Shown here: piece after piece, positions 1 to 8,247 of the stretch | Numbering within the stretch: position 1 is the first letter of the stretch | How the letters are laid out: every line of letters begins with the position of its first letter | Assembly: GCF_014642675.1 (NCBI RefSeq) | Contig: NZ_BMIS01000007.1 | Coordinates: 1 to 64,000 of the forward strand | Origin: Nesterenkonia cremea | GTDB taxonomy: Bacteria > Actinomycetota > Actinomycetes > Actinomycetales > Micrococcaceae | DNA length: 64,000 nucleotides | Reading direction: 5' to 3' | Program-made: the position numbers and the translations under genes | The notes under the pieces: model-generated | The model's database searches: none | The model's input: the letters and a program-made list of their open reading frames with translations, nothing else | Told to the model about the DNA's origin: nothing

Positions 1-75
1 TACAACACCATCCGGCGCCACTCAGCGCTCGGGTACCGCAGCCCGGCTGAGTATGCTGAAATCTGTACCCATTGA
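1..75 (+). mobile_element. IS3-family transposase (OrfB), C-terminal end only
   Basis: The window opens inside a reading frame giving YNTIRRHSALGYRSPAEYA and stopping at the TGA at 73-75. The RRHSALGYRSPAEY segment is the hallmark C-terminus of the DDE integrase subunit of IS3-family elements. Only about 24 residues are visible, so it cannot be judged whether the element is intact to the left. It marks the left edge as an accessory region. Confidence 0.8.
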
Positions 76-264
76 AGAAACCGCGGCCCGCATAACGCGT
101 GGACCTACTTCCGGGGGCAACCCAACACCAGCGGCGCTCCGGTGCGCACCGTTCAGAAGATGTGCGATGAATTCGGTGGCACCCTGGCCGTAAACCTGCT
201 GCTTGGGCAGGAGGTCTTTCCTGAGGGCAATCACGAGGCTGAGGACTTAGAGCGTGTCCGATAA
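76..264 (+). other. Unassigned open stretch, probable gene remnant
   Basis: After the IS3 stop the same frame stays open to a TAA at 262-264 without a credible start codon. The translation contains TVQKMCDEFGGTLAVNLLLG and looks protein-like, but I do not recognise a family. Its end overlaps the terminal repeat of the IS5-type remnant. It may be the 3' end of a gene cut by the IS elements, or chance. Confidence 0.25.
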
Positions 265-351
265 ATGTTTGGTCCAGGCGATGACTCGATGCAGCAATGC
301 TGCAGCACCAGGAGCCCCTGTGGTCGATCGTTCATAGCGCCCCCAGGCTGA
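247..351 (-). pseudogene. IS5-family transposase, C-terminal remnant and left terminal repeat
   Basis: Read on the minus strand, about 34 residues end in ALLHRVIAWTKHLSDTL, which resembles the conserved end of IS5-type transposases (GAAVLxAxIxWxRHLxDT). The stop overlaps the putative element tip, GAGCGTGTCCGATAAATG at 250-267. A TGA at 352-354 and frame breaks upstream show the gene is decayed. The matching N-terminal piece lies at 1431-1553 in the same orientation, so the two are probably the ends of one element. Confidence 0.55.
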
Positions 352-505
352 TCAGCGGCAAAGGCTCCATCTCATCAACGGTCATTTCTGACATCAGTCG
401 AAACCCATGGGCAGATCATCACGCATTCCCCCGTACTCGGTGCACTGCCAGCGCTATCCGCGAGCGGAACAACTCTTCCCGCGGGCGCTCCTAAGGGTGC
501 GTAGT

Positions 506-1273
506 ATGTCTACTATGCCAAAGAAGCGTCGGGTTTTGCTTACTGGTGCCGCGGGGCGCATTGGCGTCGCGGTCACAGATCGCCTTTCGGAGCGTTGGGA
601 TATAGTCGCCACGGATATTGCGGGTTCGGGGTGTCAAGAACTGGATGTGACCGATGCTTCAGCTTGCCGTTTTGCTTTCGCCGAGGTCGATGCGGTCGTC
701 CACCTGGCTGGCGTACCAAGTCCCGATGCGGAATGGGATGATTTGCTTCCGGGCAATGTAATCGGTGCGCACAACGTAGCTAGCGCCGCGATGGCCCTAC
801 GGACACGACGTCTCGTGCTCGCTAGTAGTCTGCAGGCGGTGTCCGCCTATCCGGCTGATTTTCAGGTCCGTGCCGGTGACCCGCCGCGACCGGCCAACTT
901 GTACGGCGCCACCAAGGCATGGGCTGAAGCGATCGGTTCCTGGGCGACATCTGTCTCGCCGATTGAGGTGGTCGCCATGCGGATCGGCTACTTCGCCGAA
1001 GAACCTCCGACTGGACCAGACGTTACCGCGCGTGACCTCGGGGCATGGTTAAGTCCCGAGGACTGCGCAGAATTGGTGCGCGCCTCCGTGGAGGGGCCAG
1101 TTGAGGGATTCACCGTGGTCAACGGCATCTCCGCCAACCGCTACCGAAAGGCGAGCTACAGCGACGCCGAAACCCAGCTCGGATACCGGCCTTCCGATGA
1201 CGTCTGGGTCAGCCTCAAGAACACCAGGTCAGGAGCCCGTCAAGGAATCCCCACCGAACACACCCGCCCCTGA
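506..1273 (+). CDS. NAD-dependent epimerase/dehydratase, uronate dehydrogenase-like
   Basis: Extended short-chain dehydrogenase of 255 residues. It has an N-terminal Rossmann motif GAAGRIG (about residues 14-20) and the catalytic pair YGATK; the C-terminal LGYRPSDD is typical of the uronate dehydrogenase/sugar-epimerase branch. The start ATG506 is preceded by AAGGG eight bases upstream; ATG515 is an alternative. Codon use is richer in A/T-ending codons than the neighbours, and the gene lies between the two ends of an IS5-type transposase, so acquisition by transfer is likely. Substrate unknown: a hexuronate or nucleotide sugar is a family-level guess. Confidence 0.75.
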   Translation: MSTMPKKRRVLLTGAAGRIGVAVTDRLSERWDIVATDIAGSGCQELDVTDASACRFAFAEVDAVVHLAGVPSPDAEWDDLLPGNVIGAHNVASAAMALRTRRLVLASSLQAVSAYPADFQVRAGDPPRPANLYGATKAWAEAIGSWATSVSPIEVVAMRIGYFAEEPPTGPDVTARDLGAWLSPEDCAELVRASVEGPVEGFTVVNGISANRYRKASYSDAETQLGYRPSDDVWVSLKNTRSGARQGIPTEHTRP

Positions 1274-1430
1274 CCTGAAACGTTGAAGACAGGCAGACAG
1301 GGCGCGTCCCGTAAGACCTGTCCGGTGGCGGAGGGCTGTGTGACACTCGCCTTGCTCGGGCAGGTAGGCGCGCCCGCAGGCGATGCGCGTTCAAATACGG
1401 TGGCTTCTGACAGTGGGCTCGGTGTCCACA

Positions 1431-1553
1431 TCAGAAGTATGGCAGACCTTCAAGGGAAGGGTCTGCTGAAGGTTCGGCTGACTTCGGGAGCTGATCTGCG
1501 ATCAGCTCCCACTGAGCATCAGAAAGAACCTGAAATCCAGACGCACTCCACAT
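1431..1553 (-). pseudogene. IS5-family transposase, N-terminal remnant and right terminal repeat
   Basis: The minus-strand frame starting near 1553 gives MWSASGFQVLSDAQWELIAD, matching the LSDAQWELIEPLLP start of IS5-type transposases, then runs into a stop after about 40 residues. The DDE core is missing. The DNA at 1551-1566 (CATTTCGGACAGAGAC) resembles a decayed inverted copy of the left tip at 250-267. The piece sits at the 5' end of the broken ectC, which the element probably disrupted. Confidence 0.65.
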
Positions 1554-1923
1554 TTCGGACAGAGACGTTCCCATCACCCAGGGAGCAGGAGGGATCAGCC
1601 GCCGTCCGATACTCCTCGACCACGGACTCGGAATTCGGTGCACTACACCGCTTTGGCACCCGAGACCACCCTGGAATCGCAGTACCTGCACCGCATCGAG
1701 ACGGTCTACTGCATCCGCGGTGAAGGGATACTCACCAACCACGCCATGGGAACGACTCACGAGCTCAGACCCGGGGGCTCTCTATGTCTTGGACAACCCC
1801 GACCGACACACGCTCTACGCGCGCACGCGGTTGGAAGGCTTGTGCATCTTCACCCCGCCGACCACCGGCCACGAGACGCACACCCCAGACGGGTCTTACC
1901 CGCCGCCCCAAAGCTCGCGCTGA
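1549..1923 (+). pseudogene. ectC: Ectoine synthase, frameshifted and 5'-disrupted
   Basis: EctC closes the ring of N-gamma-acetyl-diaminobutyrate to make the compatible solute ectoine. The sequence aligns with EctC only across three frame segments. About 1561-1635 reads ISRRPILLDHGLGI; about 1636-1770 reads APETTLESQYLHRIETVYCI and continues to GEG; about 1770-1923 reads ALYVLDNPDRHTLYARTRLE and then FTPPTTGHETHTPDGSYPP. The cupin-like IETVYCIRGEG and LYVLD motifs make the family clear. At least two frameshifts and an IS5-type remnant at the 5' end mean no product is expected. No ectA or ectB is visible. Confidence 0.8.
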
Positions 1924-2002
1924 TCATCCGCGGCAGTGGCGCAGGATGTTTCCTCAGACAGAGCTGCCGTTGAGAGGCCGGCACGATATGCCTCAGGAGG
2001 CC

Positions 2003-2524
2003 TCAGACCTCCTCGGCGTGGAGGTGCTCCTCCTTCAGGCGCAGATAGGTCTCCGCATTGCGGTGCAGGTGGGCGACCTCCTCCTCCGTCAGCTCGCGGC
2101 GGACCTTGGCGGGGACCCCTGCCACCAGCGAGCGCGGCGGGATCTCCATCCCCTGGGTGACCAGAGCTCCGGCGGCGATCAGCGACTCCTCCCCGATCAC
2201 CGCACGGTTCAGGACGGTGGCAGACATGCCGATCAGGCAGTGATCGCCCACCCGGGCGCCGTGGACCACGGCGTTGTGCCCCACCGAGACGCGACGGCCC
2301 AGCACCGTGGGCGCTCCGGCCTCAGTGTGCAGCACCACGTTGTCCTGGAGGTTGGTGCCCGCGCCCACCTCGACGGCGTCGGTGTCTCCGCGCACGGAGA
2401 CACCATAGAAGGCGGAGGAGCTGTCATGCATCACCACATCTCCGGTGATGCTGGCGGTGGGGGCGAGGAAGACCCCCTGACCGATCTGCGGAGTCGTGCC
2501 GGCGACGCTGAGGATATGTGCCAT
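2003..2524 (-). CDS. Gamma-class carbonic anhydrase-like hexapeptide-repeat protein
   Basis: 173-residue left-handed beta-helix protein with repeated [LIV]G-type hexapeptide turns (VSVGHNAVVHGARVGDHCLI). It has the metal-site histidines of the gamma-carbonic anhydrase/PaaY/YrdA family, in VVLHTEAG and GHNAVVHG, and the typical VAGVPAKVRREL end. Family members bind zinc or iron; many are not proven carbonic anhydrases. It lies 32 bases downstream of the regulator gene on the same strand, so it may be the last gene of that operon. Confidence 0.85.
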   Translation of the reverse strand: MAHILSVAGTTPQIGQGVFLAPTASITGDVVMHDSSSAFYGVSVRGDTDAVEVGAGTNLQDNVVLHTEAGAPTVLGRRVSVGHNAVVHGARVGDHCLIGMSATVLNRAVIGEESLIAAGALVTQGMEIPPRSLVAGVPAKVRRELTEEEVAHLHRNAETYLRLKEEHLHAEEV

Positions 2525-2556
2525 AGATCGCAGTATGCCACGGCCTCCGGTGCGGA

Positions 2557-4014
2557 TCAGTCGATGATGTTCTCCGCCAGCACATCCACCGCCTGCTGGG
2601 CGGCGGCGCCCACCCGCAGCCGGACCTGCTGAGCCAGCGCCTCCACCGCCAGGGTGTAGTGCAGTCGGGAGAGCTCCTGCAGAGATTCCAGGAAGCTCGA
2701 CGGCGGCGGCACCAGCATCAGGCTGCTGTCGGCCAGCTCCGCAGCCGGAGACTCCTCCTGGGAGGTGATCAGCATCAGATGCGCCGCCGACTCCCGGGCC
2801 GCCTGCAGCGTGCGCAGGGTGATGTCGTTGACCCCGCTGGAGGAGATCGCCAAGCAGAGGTCCTGCTCCCCCAACAGCCGAACGGCCACCTGCTGGGCCA
2901 GGGCGTCGGCCAGGAACTCGGCGGGACGTCCGGCGGCGGTCAGCCGCAGCGAGAGGTCCATCGCGCAGGGGGCCGACTGTCCGTTGGCCACCACCAGCAC
3001 CCGGTGAGCCCGGGCGATCCGGTCCACCAGCTGCTGGGCCTCCTCGTCACGGACGGCATCAAAGACATGGTGCAGACCCTCGACGATGTGCCGGGCCTCA
3101 GCCCGCAGGCCGGTCTCACGCTGCTCGGGCTCCCCTGCGGCCGGCGCCTCCCGAGCCAGAGCCACCCGGAACTGCGGATAGCCGGTGCAGCCCAGGCTGC
3201 GGCAGGTGCGCACCACAGTGGTCCGGGAGACGCCGATCAGATCGGCCAGCTCCTGAGCGGTGGACTCCACGACCCGCTCCGGCTCCTCCAGGGCGAAACG
3301 CGCCACCCGCTGCTCGCTGGGCTGCAGAGAGCCCAGCCCGGAGCTGATCCGCACGCGCACAGAAGAGTTCAGCGCTGGCGAGTTCGGCCCGGCCTGAGAC
3401 GTGGCTGGGGCCTCGGGCGGTGCGGCCTGGGTGGTCTGGGCAGATAGGGCGGCTCCAGAACCTGGCTGCGCCGCCACCAGGGCTGAGCGGTCCTTGGGCA
3501 GATGGTGGATGTCCTGGGATGCGAAGCCCACGGTGACATGCAGGGTATGCGGGCCCAGGTCCAGCTGCCGTCTCAGCTGCTGGGCCTGATCGGATTCGAC
3601 CACCACAAACCAGGACTCGGCCTCGCCGTCCTGGACGGTGCCCAGTCCGATCAGCTCCACCTCCAGCGCCTCGGGCAGCTGCTGCGGCAGGGCGCTCAGC
3701 TGCTCCAGCTCCGGCGGGGTGACCAGGGTGATGTGGTGCTCGGGGCCGACGTCGGGCGAGCTGCCGGGGTCGGGTGGGCTGCCGGGGTCGGGTGGGCTGC
3801 CGACGTCGCCGTCACGGGTGCGCTTATGATCCTCCAACAGTGCGGAGCGCTGCTCCCCCACCTGAGCGCGGAAGGTCTGCCGCCACGGTGCCATGACCGA
3901 GGTGGGCACCGGAGCGCCCAGATACCGGTTGCCGCTGCGGTCCTCGCGCAGCTCCACGGAGAGCATGACCGTCATGGCGCCCCTCTGACCTGTGTCCCTC
4001 TGAGGTGTGCTCAT
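2557..4014 (-). CDS. Fusion of a 2H-phosphoesterase-like domain with an RpiR-family HTH-SIS regulator
   Basis: 485 residues, well above the usual 280-300 of RpiR/MurR regulators. The C-terminal part (about 222-485) is a normal RpiR protein: helix-turn-helix near 251-286 (TAQELADLIGVSRTTVVRTC) and a SIS sugar-phosphate-binding domain near 310-440. The N-terminal 200 residues contain two H-x-T-hydrophobic motifs, H94-I-T96-L and H159-V-T161-V, 65 residues apart, as in 2H phosphoesterases and RNA-repair cyclic phosphodiesterases. A Pro/Asp-rich spacer of three six-residue repeats (73-90) precedes the first motif. The start overlaps the stop of the upstream permease gene (ATGA), so it is translated with the transporter and probably regulates it. 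The 2H assignment is from motifs only. Confidence 0.75.
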   Translation of the reverse strand: MSTPQRDTGQRGAMTVMLSVELREDRSGNRYLGAPVPTSVMAPWRQTFRAQVGEQRSALLEDHKRTRDGDVGSPPDPGSPPDPGSSPDVGPEHHITLVTPPELEQLSALPQQLPEALEVELIGLGTVQDGEAESWFVVVESDQAQQLRRQLDLGPHTLHVTVGFASQDIHHLPKDRSALVAAQPGSGAALSAQTTQAAPPEAPATSQAGPNSPALNSSVRVRISSGLGSLQPSEQRVARFALEEPERVVESTAQELADLIGVSRTTVVRTCRSLGCTGYPQFRVALAREAPAAGEPEQRETGLRAEARHIVEGLHHVFDAVRDEEAQQLVDRIARAHRVLVVANGQSAPCAMDLSLRLTAAGRPAEFLADALAQQVAVRLLGEQDLCLAISSSGVNDITLRTLQAARESAAHLMLITSQEESPAAELADSSLMLVPPPSSFLESLQELSRLHYTLAVEALAQQVRLRVGAAAQQAVDVLAENIID

Positions 4015-4829
4015 TTGATGCCCGACCGCATGAAGCTCTGCACGAACTGGCGCTGCATCACCAGGAAGAAGATCAGCAGCGGAGTCACGATGATGAAGGT
4101 GCCCGCCGTGAGCGCGGCGAAGTCGATCCCTGACTCCGGGGCCATGAAGCGGACCACGCCCACAGTGACCGGCCGGGCCTCATTGGTGCGGGTGGAGATC
4201 ATCGGCCACAGGAAGTTGTTCCAATGGAAGCTCACCGAGACCATCGCGAAGGCTGCCACAGTGGAGCGGCACAGCGGCAGAAAGACCCGCCAGAGCACTC
4301 GAAGCCGGCCCATCCCCTCCATGACCGCGGCTTCCACCAGCTCCTTGGGCACGGTCAGGAAGGCCTGGCGCAGCAGGAAGATCGCAAAGGCGCTGGCCGC
4401 ATAGGGCAGCCCGACGCCGAGCAGCGAATCGTCCAACCCCATCCGGGAGACCATGAAGAAGTTCTCCGAGATCATGATCTCCGGGTAGATCACCAGCTGG
4501 GCCAGCACCACGAAGAAGAGCACATCGCGGCCCGGGAATCGGAAGCGGGCGAAGGCATAGGCCGCCAGCACGCCCAGCACGATCTGGGTCAGGGTCAGCG
4601 CGACCACCAGGATGAAGCTGTTGCGGAAGAACAGCTCGAAGTCCGCCGAATTCCAGACGCGGGTCAGGTTGTCCAGCGTCCATCCGCTGAGGATGCTCAT
4701 ATCGGTGGCCGACTCGCGGAAGGCCATGACGAGCACCAGCAGCAGCGGCAGCACCCACACCAGGGCCGCGCCCCAGGCCAGGTACACCATGGCCCGGTCG
4801 CCCCAGGTGGCCTGTGCGCTCTCAGTCAT
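4011..4829 (-). CDS. Carbohydrate-type ABC transporter permease (MalG/UgpE-like)
   Basis: 272-residue inner-membrane permease of the CUT1 group with about six membrane segments and the cytoplasmic EAA loop (LVEAAVMEGMGRLRVLWRVF) that docks on the ATPase. I chose ATG4829 because AGGGG lies four bases upstream; ATG4841, overlapping the upstream stop as ATGA, would add four residues. It follows its partner permease directly and overlaps the downstream regulator by four bases. Substrate unknown. Confidence 0.9.
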   Translation of the reverse strand: MTESAQATWGDRAMVYLAWGAALVWVLPLLLVLVMAFRESATDMSILSGWTLDNLTRVWNSADFELFFRNSFILVVALTLTQIVLGVLAAYAFARFRFPGRDVLFFVVLAQLVIYPEIMISENFFMVSRMGLDDSLLGVGLPYAASAFAIFLLRQAFLTVPKELVEAAVMEGMGRLRVLWRVFLPLCRSTVAAFAMVSVSFHWNNFLWPMISTRTNEARPVTVGVVRFMAPESGIDFAALTAGTFIIVTPLLIFFLVMQRQFVQSFMRSGIK

Positions 4830-4837
4830 CGATCCCC

Positions 4838-5740
4838 TCATCGGTAATGGATCCTCTTGTCCAGCAGACGGATCTGCGCCACGGCGATCACCATCAGGAT
4901 GATGACCAGCAGCACGGTGATCGCGGCCGAATACTCCTGGCGGAACTGACCGAAGGCGGTCTCCCAGACGTAGTAGAGCATCAGGTTGGTGGAGTCGCTG
5001 GGCCCTCCCTGGGTCATCACGAAGAGCAGGTCCACCTGTTTGAAGGAGTTGGAGGTGGCGATGACGCCCACGAACAGCGTGGTGGGCATCAGCAGCGGCC
5101 AGGTGACCCGGCGGAAGAAGGTCCACGGCCGTGTCCTCTCGATCCGTGCCGCCTCACGCAGCTGCGGGTCCTGGCTCAGCAGCGCGGCCAGATAGAAGAT
5201 CACGAACAGGCCCGCCTGCTGCCAGACGGCCACCACCATCATCGCGCTCAGCGCAGTCTCCGATGAGCCCAGCCAGTTCATCCCGGGCAGACCCAGAGCG
5301 TTGGCCACAGCGTTGAGCATGCCGAAGTTCGGCTGGTAGAAGTACAGCCAGATCGCGCCGGCCGCCACCGTGGGGAGCATAGCCGGAGCCAAGAAGGAGA
5401 CCCTGGCGATGGCCTTGCCGCGGAGGACCTTGGCACCCAGGACCGCCAGTCCCAGGGAGACGGCGATGGTCACCGGCACGGTGACCAGGGTGTAGATCAG
5501 CTGGTTGCTGATCACCTGGTGGAAGACCCCGTCGTCGAGCATCCGCTGGTAGTTCTCCGTGCTGAACTCTCCCCCGCGGTCCTGGACGCTGCGCCAGGCC
5601 GAGAGCAGGAAGGGCACCACGGTGAAGCCCACCAGGATGATGAAGGCCGGCATGAGCGCGGCGTAGGAGAACATCGCATCGCCGCGGGCCTGTCTGGCCA
5701 TCGCCCGTTCGGCGGCCGGACTCTCCCGGGTCACGCTCAT
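4838..5740 (-). CDS. Carbohydrate-type ABC transporter permease (MalF/UgpA-like)
   Basis: 300-residue CUT1 permease with six predicted membrane segments, the first near residues 25-48 (LMPAFIILVGFTVVPFLLSA), and an EAA loop beginning LREAARIERTRPWTFFRRV. It pairs with the following permease. Its start overlaps the end of the frameshifted binding-protein gene by four bases, so the transporter genes form one tightly packed unit. Confidence 0.9.
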   Translation of the reverse strand: MSVTRESPAAERAMARQARGDAMFSYAALMPAFIILVGFTVVPFLLSAWRSVQDRGGEFSTENYQRMLDDGVFHQVISNQLIYTLVTVPVTIAVSLGLAVLGAKVLRGKAIARVSFLAPAMLPTVAAGAIWLYFYQPNFGMLNAVANALGLPGMNWLGSSETALSAMMVVAVWQQAGLFVIFYLAALLSQDPQLREAARIERTRPWTFFRRVTWPLLMPTTLFVGVIATSNSFKQVDLLFVMTQGGPSDSTNLMLYYVWETAFGQFRQEYSAAITVLLVIILMVIAVAQIRLLDKRIHYR

Positions 5741-7061
5741 CGATACTCCTCGAGCAGCTCATCGGAGCTCTCCTGGGCACCGGTGAGGGCATCCTCCGAG
5801 GACGCGCTGCCGTCCAGCGCCGACTCCAGGGCGCTGTCCAGTGTGGAGACGATCTCCGAGCGGCGGTAGGGGGCGTACTCGCGGTAGGCATCCTGCGAGG
5901 CCTCCTGCAGCGCCTCCACCTGTGGGAACTCCTCGGAGTAGTCGGCCAGCACCTCCTCGTCCCAGGCCTCCTGCTGGGGCGGGACATAGCCGGACTGCAC
6001 CGTCCAGTCAGCCTGAATCTCAGGGCTGGAGAGGTAGCGGGTGAGTTCCACGGCCGCCTCCTGCTCCTCCTCGGAGATGTCCTCCATGATGTAGAGGTTT
6101 CCGCCGCCGGTGGGGGCGCCGGGCTGCTCCTGGGCGGGCAGCGGAGCCACGCCGAAGTCGAAGTCGGCGCTCTCATTGATCTGGGTCAGCGAGCCTGTGG
6201 TGTGCCACAGCACCGCAGTGTCCCCGTTGGCGAAGTCGGTGGGGGCCGTGCCCCAGTCCACATTGCCGCTGGGGTGGATGCCGTCCTCCTGCAGCTGGGT
6301 CCAGTTCTCCAGGGCGGTGACGGTCCCGGGATCGTCGAAGTGGACTTCGGTGCCGCTCTCGTCGTCGAGCAGGACATCGTTCTGGATGGCCATGGCCTCG
6401 AAGAGCCATGAGCTGGTGGGAACCTGCACCCCCCCCAAGATGCCTCCGTGGAGTCCTGGACCTGCTGACCGGCCTCGGCCATCTCATCCCAGGTCTCCGG
6501 GGCCGCCTCTGGGTCCAGGCCCACCTCCTCGAAGAGCTCCTGATTCCAGTACATGACGATGGTGGAGCGCTGGAACGGGATGGAGGCCACCGTGCCGTCG
6601 TCCAGTGTGGAGTTGGCCATGAAGCCCTCATCGAAGCTGTCGAACCACTCCCGGTCATCCACGATCTCCCCGATGGGGGCGATCAGCCCGGAGTCCTCCA
6701 GGGAGCGGACGTCGGTGGAGAGCAGCACGGTGACCGCCGGAGTGCTGCCGGCCTGGGCGGCCGACTGCACCGAAGCCAGGGTCTGCTCATAGTCCCCGGA
6801 GTAGACCGGGGTGACCTCGATGTCGTCATGCTCGGCGTTGAAGTCCTCGATATAGCCGTCCATGACCGACTCCAGCGGCCCGCCCACGGCGATCGGATAG
6901 TAGAAGTCGATCTCGGTGACGCCGTCCTCGCCGCCGTCGCCGCCGCAGGCGCTCAGCGCCAGTGCGCCGACTGCGGCCAGGCTCAGTCCGCGCAGCGGGC
7001 GGGAGGCGCGGGCGGCAGACGTACGGGCGGCGGTGCTGCGGGTGCTGCTGCGCTGAATCAT
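5737..7061 (-). pseudogene. Extracellular solute-binding lipoprotein, broken or slipped at a poly-G tract
   Basis: A binding lipoprotein (lipobox LALSAC, then GGDGG) starts at 7061 and aligns closely with its intact paralogue at 8248-9615. At 6429-6436 the coding strand has eight consecutive G; the frame then diverges. The second half continues in another frame (5737 to about 6438: VQVPTSSWLFEAMAIQND to LLEEYR) and matches the paralogue to the end. Six G would restore the paralogue-like junction ASWGVQVP. It may be a true pseudogene, a phase-variable gene, or a sequencing error in the tract. Confidence 0.8.
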
Positions 7062-8140
7062 CGTGTCCCCTCGAGTGTGATGCGTTCAGAAGTGGTGTGG
7101 TCGTACCAGTGCAGGTGCTCAGGCCGGGCAGCCAGCTCCACGGCGGAGTCCACCGCCAGGTCCAGCTCCGGATCCGCCCGGACCAGCACGCGCTGACCCT
7201 CCAGGCCGATGGTCAGGATCCGGTCTGCGCCCAGCAGCTCGTTGACCTCCACAGTCCCCTCGCCCAAGCTGAGCGAACCGTTCTCCGGGGCGGCGGGCTG
7301 CAGCACCCGCAGGTGCTCGGCACGGACTCCCACCGATCCCCCGTCCAGGCTGACCGCCTCCGGGGCGCCGAGGGCGGCGGCCCGTTCGGCGTCGACGTCC
7401 AGGATGTTCATCGGAGGTGAGCCGATGAACCGGGCCACTGTGGTGGTGGCCGGTGCGCGGTAGAGCTCCTCCGGCGTCGCGAGCTGTTCGATGCGGCCTT
7501 CGGAGAGCATCATCACGCGGTCGGCCATGGTCATGGCCTCCACCTGGTCATGGGTGACGTAGACGATGGTCAGGCCGAGCTGGCGCTGGATGCGCTTGAG
7601 CTCGATCCGCATCTCCGCGCGCAGCTTGGCATCCAGGTTGCTCAGCGGCTCATCCATGAGGATCAGCTGCTGGCCGGAGACCAGTGCGCGAGCCAGCGCC
7701 ACCCGCTGGCGCTGACCGCCGGAGAGCTCGGCCGGACGGCGGCTCAGCAGCTCCTCCAGCCCCAGCAGGCCGGCAGTCTCGGCCAGCCGCTCCTGCTGGA
7801 CCGCACGGGGCTCCCCGCGGGACTTCAGCCCGAAGAGCACGTTCTCCTTCACGCTGAGGTGCGGGAAGAGCGCGTAGTTCTGGAAGACCATGGCCAGGCT
7901 GCGCTGCTCCGGCGGGACCCCGGTGACCTCTTCGCCGTCGATGGCGATGACGCCTCCGGAGGCGATCTCCAGCCCGGAGATCAGCCGCAGCAGCGTGGAC
8001 TTCCCGCAGCCCGAGGCACCCAGGATGGCCAGGAACTCGCCCTGCTCCACCGTGACGTCGATGCCGCGGAGGACCTCGACCTGCTCCCCACGCCTGCCCG
8101 GGAATGCCTTATGCACCCCTATGAGATCGACTGCCGACAC
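7058..8140 (-). CDS. Sugar/glycerol-phosphate-type ABC transporter ATP-binding protein (UgpC/MalK-like)
   Basis: 360-residue ATPase with Walker A GASGCGKST, Q-loop, signature LSGGQRQRVALARAL and Walker B LILMDEPLSNLD. A C-terminal regulatory OB-fold region of about 120 residues is typical of the MalK/UgpC/MsmX group. The GTG start follows GGAGG five bases upstream; its stop overlaps the next binding-protein gene (ATGA). It energises the two permeases encoded downstream. Confidence 0.92.
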   Translation of the reverse strand: MSAVDLIGVHKAFPGRRGEQVEVLRGIDVTVEQGEFLAILGASGCGKSTLLRLISGLEIASGGVIAIDGEEVTGVPPEQRSLAMVFQNYALFPHLSVKENVLFGLKSRGEPRAVQQERLAETAGLLGLEELLSRRPAELSGGQRQRVALARALVSGQQLILMDEPLSNLDAKLRAEMRIELKRIQRQLGLTIVYVTHDQVEAMTMADRVMMLSEGRIEQLATPEELYRAPATTTVARFIGSPPMNILDVDAERAAALGAPEAVSLDGGSVGVRAEHLRVLQPAAPENGSLSLGEGTVEVNELLGADRILTIGLEGQRVLVRADPELDLAVDSAVELAARPEHLHWYDHTTSERITLEGTR

Positions 8141-8158
8141 TGAACCTCCTGGACGCTT

Positions 8159-8186
8159 TGTCCCAACTTCTTGCCCTGTTGGGACA
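8159..8186. promoter_or_regulatory. Perfect inverted repeat between binding-protein and ATPase genes
   Basis: TGTCCCAAC at 8159-8167 is repeated inverted at 8178-8186 with a 10-base spacer. It lies in the 107-base gap after the intact binding-protein gene and 19 bases before the ATPase start. It could be an operator for the RpiR-type regulator, or an RNA hairpin that protects the binding-protein message or limits read-through. It lacks a T-run. Confidence 0.5.
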
Positions 8187-8247
8187 GAACGTACCTAAGC
8201 GAGGAGATCGGTTGGTTTCGACGTGGTGAACGAGGGGTTAAACCGGG

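Noticed and set aside
22..234. 70-codon minus-strand open frame at the left edge
   Set aside because: It is opposite the IS3 transposase end and shows no recognisable family.
1283..1723. 146-codon plus-strand open frame between the epimerase and ectC
   Set aside because: No homology, no ribosome binding site, and it crosses the IS remnant and decayed ectC in another frame.
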